Below the pieces are notes generated by a model. The model saw nothing but the letters and a program-made list of their open reading frames with translations. It made no database searches and was not told the DNA's origin. Positions 1 to 7,103 of a DNA stretch of 50,025 bases are shown here, piece after piece. The position numbers and the translations under genes are program-made. Positions within the stretch are counted from its first letter, which is position 1, and the number at the start of each line of letters is the position of its first letter. Source of the stretch: Clostridiales bacterium (lineage in GTDB: Bacteria; Bacillota; Clostridia; Oscillospirales; CAG-272); NCBI GenBank assembly GCA_012514145.1, contig JAAZAV010000007.1, positions 1 to 50,025 of the forward strand, written 5' to 3'.

Positions 1-30
1 AAGGGCGGAGCGAAAAACCTCCGCCCTTTT
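1..30 (+). terminator. Rho-independent terminator of a gene left of the window
   Basis: Positions 1-10 and 19-28 form a perfect 10-bp GC-rich stem with an 8-nt A-rich loop, running directly into TTTT at 27-30. It would end a plus-strand gene lying before the window and separates it from the promoter that follows. Confidence 0.8.
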
Positions 31-33
31 CTG

Positions 34-62
34 TTGACTTTTAGCACTGATTTGGTTATAAT
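34..62 (+). promoter_or_regulatory. Promoter of the mannonate dehydratase operon
   Basis: TTGACT at 34-39 and a perfect TATAAT at 57-62 are separated by 17 bp. Transcription should begin near 69. That makes the GTG at 78 an unlikely start, because there is no room for a ribosome site, and supports the ATG at 126. Confidence 0.8.
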
Positions 63-125
63 GATACACGGGCAGTTGTGCGTCAATCGCCCCCGTATGC
101 CATAAACGACCGATACGGTGAAACA

Positions 126-1103
126 ATGCTGATAACCGATTATATCGCCGACCCCAAGGGCATAATAGCCGAATATGCGGTGCAGTGCGGAGTAAAACAC
201 GCCGTCATTCGTCTGCCCGACGACGGTCTGTTTGATTTCGCGAGCCTCGAGCACTGGAAGGCGCTGTACGACGACTATTCTGCCGCCGGGCTGAAGCCGG
301 TGGCGGTGGAGCCGCTCCCCAACAGCCTTCACAACGAAATAAAGGAAGGCGGACCGGGACGCGACCGCGCCATCGAAACGCTGATAAAGATGTTCGCCGT
401 CATGGATGAGCTTGATATACGCGTCCTCTGCTTCAACTTCATGGCGTATATCGGCTGGACCCGCACCACAGCCGCCTTCACGGAGCGGGGCGGGGCAAGG
501 GTGACGGGATTTAAGCTCTCCGACTTCACCCCTCCCGGCGATTTCGCCATATCCGAAGATCGGCTGTGGGAGAATTACTTCTACTTTATTAAAGCCGTGC
601 TCCCGGCAGCCGAGAGGCACAATATAAAGTTAGCGCTGCACCCCGACGACCCGCCGCTCCCGAAACTCGGCAATGTGAGCCGGATTATGATATCCTTTGA
701 CAACATAAACCGGGCGGTGAGCGGGATCGAAAGCCCGAATCTGGGCGTCACCATGTGTCAGGCGTGCTACCGGATAATGGGCGAGGACCTGCCGCGGGTG
801 ATACGTCATTTCGCCGAGCGGAGGAAAATCTTCTTCGTGCATTTCCGCGATGTCGCGGGCGACAAATACGATTTTCACGAGACCTTCCACGACAACGGAA
901 TGACCGATATGGCGGCGGCAATGCGGCTCTATCATGACTGCGGCGTGGGCAGGGAAGTGCCGATACGGGTCGACCATGTGCCGGCAATGGCGGGCGAGGA
1001 GATCGGCAATCCGGGCTATGACGCCATAGGCAGGCTTTACGCCATAGGCTACCTGCGCGGCCTGCTGGAGGCGGTATACGGCGGCGGCTCGGGTACATTA
1101 TAG
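126..1103 (+). CDS. uxuA: Mannonate dehydratase
   Basis: This 325-residue protein belongs to the mannonate dehydratase (UxuA) family, cytoplasmic TIM-barrel enzymes that dehydrate D-mannonate to 2-keto-3-deoxygluconate in hexuronate breakdown. Visible family features are the GGPGRD segment (75-80), the NFM..IGWTRT segment (104-114), H172, C211, H239 (in FVHFRDV) and D283 (in RVDHVP). The spacing of these residues fits the family's manganese ligands. The C-terminal GRLYAIGYLRGLLEA signature is also present. An in-frame GTG at 78 lies only about 9 nt from the predicted transcription start, so the ATG at 126 is preferred, although its ribosome site is weak. It is the first gene of a likely three-gene operon with GH16 and a HAD phosphatase, which points to uronate-containing plant glycans. 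It is shorter than the Escherichia coli enzyme but the C-terminus is complete. Confidence 0.88.
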   Translation: MLITDYIADPKGIIAEYAVQCGVKHAVIRLPDDGLFDFASLEHWKALYDDYSAAGLKPVAVEPLPNSLHNEIKEGGPGRDRAIETLIKMFAVMDELDIRVLCFNFMAYIGWTRTTAAFTERGGARVTGFKLSDFTPPGDFAISEDRLWENYFYFIKAVLPAAERHNIKLALHPDDPPLPKLGNVSRIMISFDNINRAVSGIESPNLGVTMCQACYRIMGEDLPRVIRHFAERRKIFFVHFRDVAGDKYDFHETFHDNGMTDMAAAMRLYHDCGVGREVPIRVDHVPAMAGEEIGNPGYDAIGRLYAIGYLRGLLEAVYGGGSGTL

Positions 1104-1157
1104 ACGGGAAAAAAGTAAAACATACATAGAACGGCTGAACAGCCAAGGAGATACTGA

Positions 1158-1979
1158 ATGAACATTTTCAAATACGAAGGACACGCGGACAGCCTGCTGC
1201 CCGAAGGTTCCGACTGGAAGCTGGTGTGGAACGACGAGTTTGACGGCGACACGCTGGACGGGAGCAAGTGGGATTACCGCATGTCGATGATGCAGCAGCG
1301 CTGGCCGGCATGGACAGACAAGGGCGTGCATCTTGACGGCAGGAGCAACTGTGTCTTTACGCTTCTTATGGAGGACGGCAGACCGGTGTCCTCACAGCTG
1401 CAGACCGGCTACAATTTCATGGACACACCGCTTGTGAAGACCCGCTTCGGCAACGACCATCTCCAGTGGACGATAGGCAAGCTGAATAAAGACAAGTTCC
1501 TCAAGAAATACGGCTACTTTGAGTGCCGCTGCCGCCTGCAGAAGCGCACCGACGCCTGGTGGTCGGCGTTCTGGATCCAGTCGCCCACCATCGGAGCCGA
1601 CGCCGACCCGGCATATACCGGCACCGAGATAGATGTCATGGAATGCTTCACCGCCGGCCGCATTGCGGGTCACAACGCCATCACCGGCGGCTACGGACTT
1701 GACATGGTGAGCGCCAAGACCGGCGGTGTGGAGGGGCTTGACATGGACGCCTGGCACTATTTCGGCCTGCTATGGGACGAGACGGGCTACACTTTCTATG
1801 TAAACGGCGTCGAGGACGGCAAAATCGAAAAGTATATCTCCCGGCGCCCCCAGTTTATACTCATCTCCACCGAGGTGAAGGGATACAGGGGCGAGAACCA
1901 TCAGCCCGTTGCGGCAGCCTTTGACGCCGTGGGCGATACATTCCTGGTAGACCACGTGCGCGTATTCGACCGCGTGTGA
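1158..1979 (+). CDS. Glycoside hydrolase family 16 (laminarinase/lichenase type)
   Basis: This 273-residue beta-jelly-roll enzyme carries the GH16 active-site motif EIDVME at 157-162. E157 is the expected nucleophile, D159 the helper and E162 the acid/base. Other family marks are W..VWNDEFDG near the N-terminus (20-30), YGYFECRCRLQ (118-128) and WWSAFWIQ (134-141). Family members cut beta-1,3 or mixed-linkage glucans, agar or xyloglucan; the exact substrate cannot be read here. There is no signal peptide or lipobox, so it probably acts on short oligosaccharides in the cytoplasm. AAGGAG lies at 1145-1150, 7 nt before the ATG. It follows the mannonate dehydratase by 54 nt with no terminator between, so co-transcription is likely. 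Confidence 0.88.
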   Translation: MNIFKYEGHADSLLPEGSDWKLVWNDEFDGDTLDGSKWDYRMSMMQQRWPAWTDKGVHLDGRSNCVFTLLMEDGRPVSSQLQTGYNFMDTPLVKTRFGNDHLQWTIGKLNKDKFLKKYGYFECRCRLQKRTDAWWSAFWIQSPTIGADADPAYTGTEIDVMECFTAGRIAGHNAITGGYGLDMVSAKTGGVEGLDMDAWHYFGLLWDETGYTFYVNGVEDGKIEKYISRRPQFILISTEVKGYRGENHQPVAAAFDAVGDTFLVDHVRVFDRV

Positions 1980-2042
1980 CCTGAACGCGCATTCGACCGC
2001 GCGCAACATGAAAAAATACTGAAAACGGAGGTTTGATAACAT

Positions 2043-2858
2043 ATGTCTTATATTGATTTTAACGCGAAACAGGGTATCATGTGCGATATGGACGGCGTCA
2101 TATATCACGGCAACATGCTGCTTCCCGGTGTGGTCGAGTTCATCGACTGGATGAAGCGGGAGGAAAAGCAGTATCTGTTTCTGACAAACAACAGCGGCTA
2201 TACCCCCCGTGAGCTTCAGCAGAAGCTGGCGCGAATGGGGCTCGACGTGCCCGAGGAGCATTTCTATACCAGTGCCCTTGCCACCGCAGCCTTCCTCAAG
2301 GAGCAGGCGCCCGGCTGTTCGGTTTACGTTATCGGCGAGGCGGGTCTTTTGAACGCTCTCTATGATTCGGGTATAATAATGAACGATGTTGACCCCGACT
2401 ATGTGGTTGTGGGCGAGGGCAAGGCATACTCGCTGGATTCACTGACCAGAGCCGTGAACCTTGTGCTCAATGGCGCCAAACTCATCGGCGCCAACTCGGA
2501 CGTCTCGGGTCCGATTGAAAACGGCATAGCTCCCGCCTGCCGCGCCCTTGTGGCGCCCATCGAGATGGCGACCGGCACCCAGGCGTATTTCTGCGGCAAG
2601 CCGAACCCTCTGATGATGCGTTCGGGGCTGAAGCGTCTGGGCTGTCACTCGGGCGATTCAATAATGATAGGCGACCGAATGGACACCGATATTGTTTCCG
2701 GTCTCGAGAGCGGCATGCAGACGGTTCTGGTTATGTCGGGCGTATCCACCATGGAAACTCTTGATTTATACGCCTATCGTCCCACCGTGGTGCTTGACGG
2801 CGTGGGCGACATCCCGGTACTCGCCGAAAAAGCGAGAAAAGAAGGGGCGGGGCAGTAA
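2043..2858 (+). CDS. HAD-IIA family sugar-phosphate phosphatase (NagD-like)
   Basis: This 271-residue haloacid-dehalogenase phosphatase is of the NagD / p-nitrophenylphosphatase type. Motif I is DMDGVIYHG with D15 as nucleophile and D17 as acid/base. Motif II is TNNSG near residue 50, the motif III lysine lies in GKPNP near 185, and the motif IV acidic pair is in GDRMDTDI near 205-212. Length and motif order are normal for the subfamily, including the large cap domain between motifs II and III. Such enzymes remove phosphate from sugar phosphates or nucleotides. GGAGG at 2027-2031 precedes the ATG. As last gene of the operon it may relieve sugar-phosphate build-up, which is inference. A bidirectional terminator follows at once. 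Confidence 0.88.
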   Translation: MSYIDFNAKQGIMCDMDGVIYHGNMLLPGVVEFIDWMKREEKQYLFLTNNSGYTPRELQQKLARMGLDVPEEHFYTSALATAAFLKEQAPGCSVYVIGEAGLLNALYDSGIIMNDVDPDYVVVGEGKAYSLDSLTRAVNLVLNGAKLIGANSDVSGPIENGIAPACRALVAPIEMATGTQAYFCGKPNPLMMRSGLKRLGCHSGDSIMIGDRMDTDIVSGLESGMQTVLVMSGVSTMETLDLYAYRPTVVLDGVGDIPVLAEKARKEGAGQ

Positions 2859-2876
2859 TAGCAAAGACATAAAAAA

Positions 2877-2908
2877 GAACGGTATGTTTTGCATACCGTT
2901 CATTTTTA
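2877..2908. terminator. Bidirectional terminator between converging genes
   Basis: A 10-bp stem (GAACGGTATG / CATACCGTTC) with a 5-nt loop lies between the converging HAD phosphatase and MFS genes. On the plus strand it is followed by ATTTTTATTT and on the minus strand by a run of six T, so it can serve both transcripts. Confidence 0.85.
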
Positions 2909-2916
2909 TTTCCCGC

Positions 2917-4116
2917 TTATTCCTCCGAACCGGCGCTTTCCCCGCGCTTCGGCTGGCGGAATATCATCACGAGGGTCAGCACCGCGGGGAATACCACGGC
3001 GCAGAGTATGCCGAGATGGAGATTGTCGCCGGCGGCTGACGCAACGGCGCCCGCCAGGGAAGGACCTGCCATGCAGCCCAGGTCGCCGCCCAGCGCCAGC
3101 AGCGCGAACATGGCGGTACCGCCCCCTCTTATGGATGCGGCAGCCCCGCTGAAGGTGCCGGGCCACATGATGCCCACCGACAGCCCGCAGAGGGCGATGC
3201 CTGAGAGCCCGAAAACCGGCGAGGGCGAGAGGGCTGTAAGCAGATATGACAGGACGCAGAGGGCGCCGCTCAGGCACATGATCCGCTTTAGGGGGATTTT
3301 GTCGCCGTATTTGCCGTAAAGCAGGCGGGAAAGCCCCATTAGTATCGAGAAGATCGCAGGTCCCGCCAGGTCGCCGAAGGTCTTTGAGACTCCCAGCGCC
3401 CGCTCGGCGAATGCCGACGCCCATTGGATTACCGACTGCTCTGAGGCGCCCGAGCAGACCATCAGCAGCATGAAGAGCCAGAAGAGCTTTGAGCGCAGCA
3501 GCTGACCCAGGCTAAGTCCCTTCTCGCCCTCGGCGATAAGGGGAGCTATGGGTACCGCGGCAAAGAACAGACAGTTGAACGCCGGAACCAGCGCCCAGAC
3601 AAAGGCGAGGATCTTCCAGTTTCCGATGCCGATGACCGTGAAGAACAGAGTGGAGAGCACCGTTATGCCGACGCAGCCCCAGCAGTAGAAGGAGTGAAGC
3701 AGGCTCATTACCTGAGCCTTGCGGTCAAAGGGACATGCCTCGGCTATGGGGCTGACTATAACTTCAAGCAGGCCGCCGCCAAGGGCATAGAGCACCACCG
3801 ACAGCAGCAGCCCGACATAGGGATCGGGCAGCAGCGAGGGCAGCACCGCCAGACCTACAAGCCCGGCTGTAGCAAAGACATGAGCCGCCACCGCGGCGTT
3901 CCGGTAGCCTATCCTGTCGATGAAGAACACCGAGGCGAAGTCCACCGCCAGCTGCAGACCGAAATTCAGAGTGATAAGGGCGGTTATCTTATACAGCGGA
4001 ATGCCGTACTGCGACTGAAAGGTGAGAAACAGCAGCGGTGCGAAATTGTTTACGATTGCCTGGGTGATATATCCGATGTAGCAGGCGTATATGGTATGCC
4101 GGTAGGTGAGTTTCAT
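2917..4116 (-). CDS. MFS transporter (probable sugar carrier)
   Basis: This 399-residue integral membrane protein has about twelve hydrophobic helices in the two-times-six pattern of the major facilitator superfamily. A motif-A-like loop (FIDRIGYR) lies between helices 2 and 3, and a longer hydrophilic loop ending in LIAEGEKGLSLGQLL is central. The N-terminus (YGIPLYKITALITLNFGLQLAVD) resembles fucose- or drug-type carriers, but the substrate cannot be assigned. GGAGG at 4121-4125 (complement) sits just before the ATG, and a near-consensus promoter is placed upstream. It converges on the mannonate dehydratase operon and is divergent from a solute-binding lipoprotein, so a role in glycan uptake is plausible by context only. 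Confidence 0.8.
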   Translation of the reverse strand: MKLTYRHTIYACYIGYITQAIVNNFAPLLFLTFQSQYGIPLYKITALITLNFGLQLAVDFASVFFIDRIGYRNAAVAAHVFATAGLVGLAVLPSLLPDPYVGLLLSVVLYALGGGLLEVIVSPIAEACPFDRKAQVMSLLHSFYCWGCVGITVLSTLFFTVIGIGNWKILAFVWALVPAFNCLFFAAVPIAPLIAEGEKGLSLGQLLRSKLFWLFMLLMVCSGASEQSVIQWASAFAERALGVSKTFGDLAGPAIFSILMGLSRLLYGKYGDKIPLKRIMCLSGALCVLSYLLTALSPSPVFGLSGIALCGLSVGIMWPGTFSGAAASIRGGGTAMFALLALGGDLGCMAGPSLAGAVASAAGDNLHLGILCAVVFPAVLTLVMIFRQPKRGESAGSEE

Positions 4117-4209
4117 GGTTCCTCCGCGGTTAAGTTCTGTTGAGGGCTTCCGACGGCGGGATTATGCAATAAATCGAACAGAAGCGCACTCGGATTTACA
4201 CGCCCGAAC

Positions 4210-4238
4210 ATTCTACCCCGTCGGCGAAGCAATGTCAA
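4210..4238 (-). promoter_or_regulatory. Promoter of the MFS transporter
   Basis: Read on the minus strand, TTGACA (4238-4233) and TAGAAT (4215-4210) are 17 bp apart. The leader would be about 87 nt. Its -35 box lies 33 bp from the -35 box of the divergent lipoprotein promoter, so one bound regulator could affect both. Confidence 0.72.
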
Positions 4239-4270
4239 GTGGGGAGAGGGGATATTCGTTCCGATTCATC

Positions 4271-4299
4271 TTGACAGCGGGATATACGGCTTATATAAT
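4271..4299 (+). promoter_or_regulatory. Promoter of solute-binding lipoprotein 1
   Basis: A perfect TTGACA (4271-4276) and a perfect TATAAT (4294-4299) are separated by 17 bp. The transcript would start near 4306, which excludes upstream starts and leaves a 44-nt leader with AAGGAGA before the ATG at 4350. Confidence 0.85.
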
Positions 4300-4349
4300 A
4301 TCATTCAGGGGAATAAATGAAGATTATCCCTACGAAAAAGGAGATCAAC

Positions 4350-5870
4350 ATGAAAGTCAATGACAGAAACAGGAGAATCGCGGCGCTTCTTCTTGCGATT
4401 CTGACGGTGTCGGTTACGCTCATGTCCTGCGGCGGCGGGGGTGGCGTTAAGGGCGGAGACGGCGACAAGACCGCGGCACAGGCGGAAGCCGCCGAAACCA
4501 CCCAAGCTGAGGAGACCGGCAGCACGGCGCCTCCATACAACTACCCCGATGTGGACTATGAGGGCGCATCCTTCCGTGTCTACAATCCCGGCGAGATGTG
4601 GCAGATGTATGTGGATCTCGACCACCCGGAACAGACCGGCGAGCCGCTGGACGACGAGGTGTTCAAGCGCAACCGCCGTGTCGAGGAGATGCTTAACATC
4701 ACGGTGGACGAGATTGAGGAGGCTGATGTACATAAAATCATCTCCACCGCCTCGGCGTCTATTCTTGCAGGCTCTGACGACTATGACGTGGTATATGTGG
4801 GCGCGAACCTGGGTCAGAGCATGGCGACCAACGGATATTTCAACGATATAACCAAGCTTGACGGTCTGCGGCTTGACGAGCCCTGGTATGACCGGCAGCT
4901 GCTTGACAGCCTTTCGGTGGCGGGCAAGACCTTCTTCGGCGCCTCCGACTTCCATCTTATGATATATGACGCCTCCTGGCCGCTCTTCTTCAACGAGGAC
5001 ATGCTCACAAACCTTAATATGGAGTTCCCCTACGAAATGGTGCGGAAGGGAATATGGACCATCGACCGCTTCGCCGAATATCAGAAGGCGGCGGTATCGC
5101 CTAACGGTGACGATGGCTGGGCGTGGAACATGAACGGAAACTGCGTCTATGGCATGTCAACCCACGGCGACAACGCCCATAACTACTTCTTCTACAGCAC
5201 CATGGCGCGCTTCATCGAGCTTGACAAAGACAGACTGCCGGTATTCAAGGCTGACAGCGAGCTGTTCTACGACCGGGTGACCCGAATAGCGGCTCTCTTT
5301 GACACTAAGGCGGGGCTTACCTTCAAGGGTCACACATCGGACTTCTCGGCGGAGCTGGGCGGCTACTTCTATGTGTTCGCCAACGGCAGGGCGCTTTTCC
5401 TCACCATAGGGCTTAAGGGCGCGAATCAGCTGCGCGAATACGACCTGGCATTCGGCATCGTGCCCTTCCCCAAGTACGACGAGGCTCAGGAGGAATACTG
5501 CACCACCACCTCAACAAACGTGCTGCTCTTTACGATTCCCGTGACCTGCGCGGCTCTCGAGCGCACCTCGGTGGTCCTTGACGTGCTGTCATATGAGAGC
5601 TATGTGAACGTGAAGCCGGTGTTCTACGAGACCACCGTGCAGCAGAAGGGGCTGCGCAACGAGAACTCCATAGAGATGCTTGACTACCTCTTTGCAAACC
5701 GTGGTATGGATCTGGGCGTTCAGCTTGGCTGGGCTACCTCTCTCACCAACTCGATACGCACGCTGCTCTACAACGGCGAGGACGGAGCGGCGTCAATCGT
5801 GGAAGCTCAGCGCAACGCGGTTGAAGCCAAGGCGGCGGCGTATATCGAGGCTCTCGAAAAGCAGGCATGA
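4350..5870 (+). CDS. Solute-binding-like lipoprotein 1 (orphan)
   Basis: This 506-residue lipoprotein has a basic N-terminus, a hydrophobic core and the lipobox LMSC, giving lipidation at C27. A glycine-rich then acidic/threonine-rich linker reaches to about residue 65. The body resembles extracellular sugar-binding proteins of ABC importers and shares with five other genes in this window the segments LAGxDxYD, FNxxM...WTIDxF, a GRALF segment, VPFPKYDEAQ and a C-terminal RNENSxEMLDYLF block. It lacks the EF-hand-like DxDGDG loop of most paralogues; an SPNGDDGWAWN segment stands there instead. AAGGAGA at 4338-4344 fixes the start. No permease or ATPase is adjacent. Ligand unknown; binding of a plant oligosaccharide is inference. 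Confidence 0.82.
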   Translation: MKVNDRNRRIAALLLAILTVSVTLMSCGGGGGVKGGDGDKTAAQAEAAETTQAEETGSTAPPYNYPDVDYEGASFRVYNPGEMWQMYVDLDHPEQTGEPLDDEVFKRNRRVEEMLNITVDEIEEADVHKIISTASASILAGSDDYDVVYVGANLGQSMATNGYFNDITKLDGLRLDEPWYDRQLLDSLSVAGKTFFGASDFHLMIYDASWPLFFNEDMLTNLNMEFPYEMVRKGIWTIDRFAEYQKAAVSPNGDDGWAWNMNGNCVYGMSTHGDNAHNYFFYSTMARFIELDKDRLPVFKADSELFYDRVTRIAALFDTKAGLTFKGHTSDFSAELGGYFYVFANGRALFLTIGLKGANQLREYDLAFGIVPFPKYDEAQEEYCTTTSTNVLLFTIPVTCAALERTSVVLDVLSYESYVNVKPVFYETTVQQKGLRNENSIEMLDYLFANRGMDLGVQLGWATSLTNSIRTLLYNGEDGAASIVEAQRNAVEAKAAAYIEALEKQA

Positions 5871-5950
5871 TGTAATGATGTAATAATTTACAAAAACCGC
5901 CGCGAAAAATCGGCAGATTTAACAAAGTTGAACGCGCCGTTTACAATATG

Positions 5951-5979
5951 TTGACAAATCGGCACTTATATGTTACAAT
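5951..5979 (+). promoter_or_regulatory. Promoter of the CBM9-like surface protein
   Basis: TTGACA at 5951-5956 and TACAAT at 5974-5979 are 17 bp apart. Transcription should start near 5986, leaving an unusually long leader of about 115 nt before the ATG at 6102. No clear terminator separates this from the preceding lipoprotein gene, so some read-through is possible. Confidence 0.82.
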
Positions 5980-5983
5980 ACGC

Positions 5984-6072
5984 GTGGCTTTGCGGAACGC
6001 CTGTAATTTCCGTTCCGGGTGACGATGTCGAAAGATATCCGTCAGACCGTTATGGGTCTTACGGTGTGCCAC
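5984..6072 (+). promoter_or_regulatory. Structured 5' leader of the surface protein mRNA
   Basis: The leader can fold into several helices. CGGAACG (5993-5999) pairs with CGTTCCG (6011-6017). A 10-bp stem runs from TGACGATGTC (6020-6029) to GATAT plus CGTCA (6034-6044), with one bulged C at 6039 and a GAAA tetraloop at 6030-6033. ACCGT (6046-6050) pairs with ACGGT (6061-6065). GTGGC (5984-5988) can pair with GCCAC (6068-6072) to close the whole, although the first bases fall at the predicted transcription start. It matches no riboswitch I recognise. It may stabilise an abundant mRNA or be a cis-regulator. Confidence 0.5.
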
Positions 6073-6101
6073 AGGTCAAAATATATTTCGGAGGTTTTCT
6101 A

Positions 6102-6992
6102 ATGAAGAAAGCACTTTCCCTTATTTTCGCCGCACTTATGATCTTCGCTCTGGCAATCCCCTGCTTCGCGGGCTTTACCGCTGAAGCTGACTTCCAGAAG
6201 GTCGAGTTCAACGTGCCGAAGCGTATCGCTGATTTCAAGCTTGACGGCGTTCTCAGCGAGTATGAGACCTACAAGATCGACCTCAAGCCCAGCTGGATGT
6301 CAGCTGCCTATGCGCTTGATGCCGACAAGGATCTCGTTTTAGGTCTTAACCCCATTTTCGCTATGTCCTGGGACGAGAACTATGTGTACTACTACACCGA
6401 GTTCGAGTGCAAGAAGGGCCTCAGCTCCGCTTACGACGATGACCCGGGTTCCATGTGGAAGGACTGCTGCATCCAGGGCAACTTCTCTGATGTAGGCAAG
6501 ACCGAAGGCGACCGCCTTGAGTTCGGTGTTACCGCTTCCTCCAAGACCGGCAAGATGCTCACCAACACCTGGGCCGATTACCTCGGCGCCAAGTGGGATG
6601 TCGCTAAGGATTCCTTCGCGGTAGCCAAGGGCAACAAGCTCATCATCGAGGGACGCGTTCCCTATTCCGCCTTCTCCAAGGTTGCTGCCAAGGAAGGCGC
6701 TCAGTACGGTGTTTGCTGGGTATTCGCTTTCGGTATCGAGGGCAACCACTGCCACCTCCAGCTCGCTTCGGGCTGTACCGGTGCAGGCAAGCATGCTGAT
6801 TACTTCGCGAAGTTCAAGCTCGCTGCTGCTCCTGAGCTTCCGAAGGAGACCACCAAGGCCGCCGCTGCCGCTGCTGCTGATGCAAAGAAGCCGGCCGCTG
6901 CCGCTCAGACCTTCGACCCGATCGTTATAGTAGCTGTTGCTGCTCTCGTATCCGGCGCAGGCGTAGTTGTTTCCAAGAAGAAGCGCAGATAA
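6102..6992 (+). CDS. Secreted CBM9-like surface protein with C-terminal membrane anchor
   Basis: This 296-residue exported protein starts with a classic signal peptide (MKKALSLIFAALMIFALAIPCFA). The body (about 30-235) looks like a family 9 carbohydrate-binding / DOMON-type beta-sandwich: FKLDGVLSEYE, SWDENYVYYYTEFE, DRLEFGVTAS, NKLIIEGRVPYSAF. An alanine/lysine/proline linker (about 245-270) is followed by AQTFDPIV, a hydrophobic helix and KKKRR, the layout of a sortase-type or membrane-anchored surface protein, though LPxTG is absent. GGAGG lies before the ATG at 6102, and upstream in-frame codons fall in the structured leader. Codon choice (GCT, GGT, GTT, CGT) differs from the GCC/GGC-rich neighbours, which suggests high expression. 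A display or glycan-binding role is inference. Confidence 0.78.
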   Translation: MKKALSLIFAALMIFALAIPCFAGFTAEADFQKVEFNVPKRIADFKLDGVLSEYETYKIDLKPSWMSAAYALDADKDLVLGLNPIFAMSWDENYVYYYTEFECKKGLSSAYDDDPGSMWKDCCIQGNFSDVGKTEGDRLEFGVTASSKTGKMLTNTWADYLGAKWDVAKDSFAVAKGNKLIIEGRVPYSAFSKVAAKEGAQYGVCWVFAFGIEGNHCHLQLASGCTGAGKHADYFAKFKLAAAPELPKETTKAAAAAAADAKKPAAAAQTFDPIVIVAVAALVSGAGVVVSKKKRR

Positions 6993-7009
6993 TCTTATCT
7001 GACACACTT

Positions 7010-7046
7010 ACGGGGAGAGCCATGCTCTCCCCGTTCTGTTTTCGAT
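7010..7046 (+). terminator. Terminator of the surface protein gene
   Basis: An 11-bp perfect stem (7010-7020 with 7024-7034) with a 3-nt CAT loop is followed by a T-rich stretch (TCTGTTTTC). It lies 18 nt after the surface-protein stop codon. Confidence 0.8.
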
Positions 7047-7060
7047 TTTCAGCTGAAAAT
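7045..7060. promoter_or_regulatory. 16-bp perfect palindrome, operator candidate
   Basis: ATTTTCAGCTGAAAAT is a perfect 16-bp inverted repeat placed between the terminator of the surface protein and the oxidoreductase gene at 7104. A second small inverted repeat (ACGGC-ATATA-GCCGT, 7064-7078) and a TATAAC (7078-7083) follow. No good -35 box is visible, which would fit an activator-dependent promoter. Confidence 0.4.
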
Positions 7061-7103
7061 ACGACGGCATATAGCCGTATAACAGAAAGGCGGTAGTATT
7101 TTT

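Noticed and set aside
78..125. GTG start 16 codons upstream for mannonate dehydratase
   Set aside because: It is only about 9 nt from the predicted transcription start and has no ribosome site; the family N-terminus begins at the ATG at 126.
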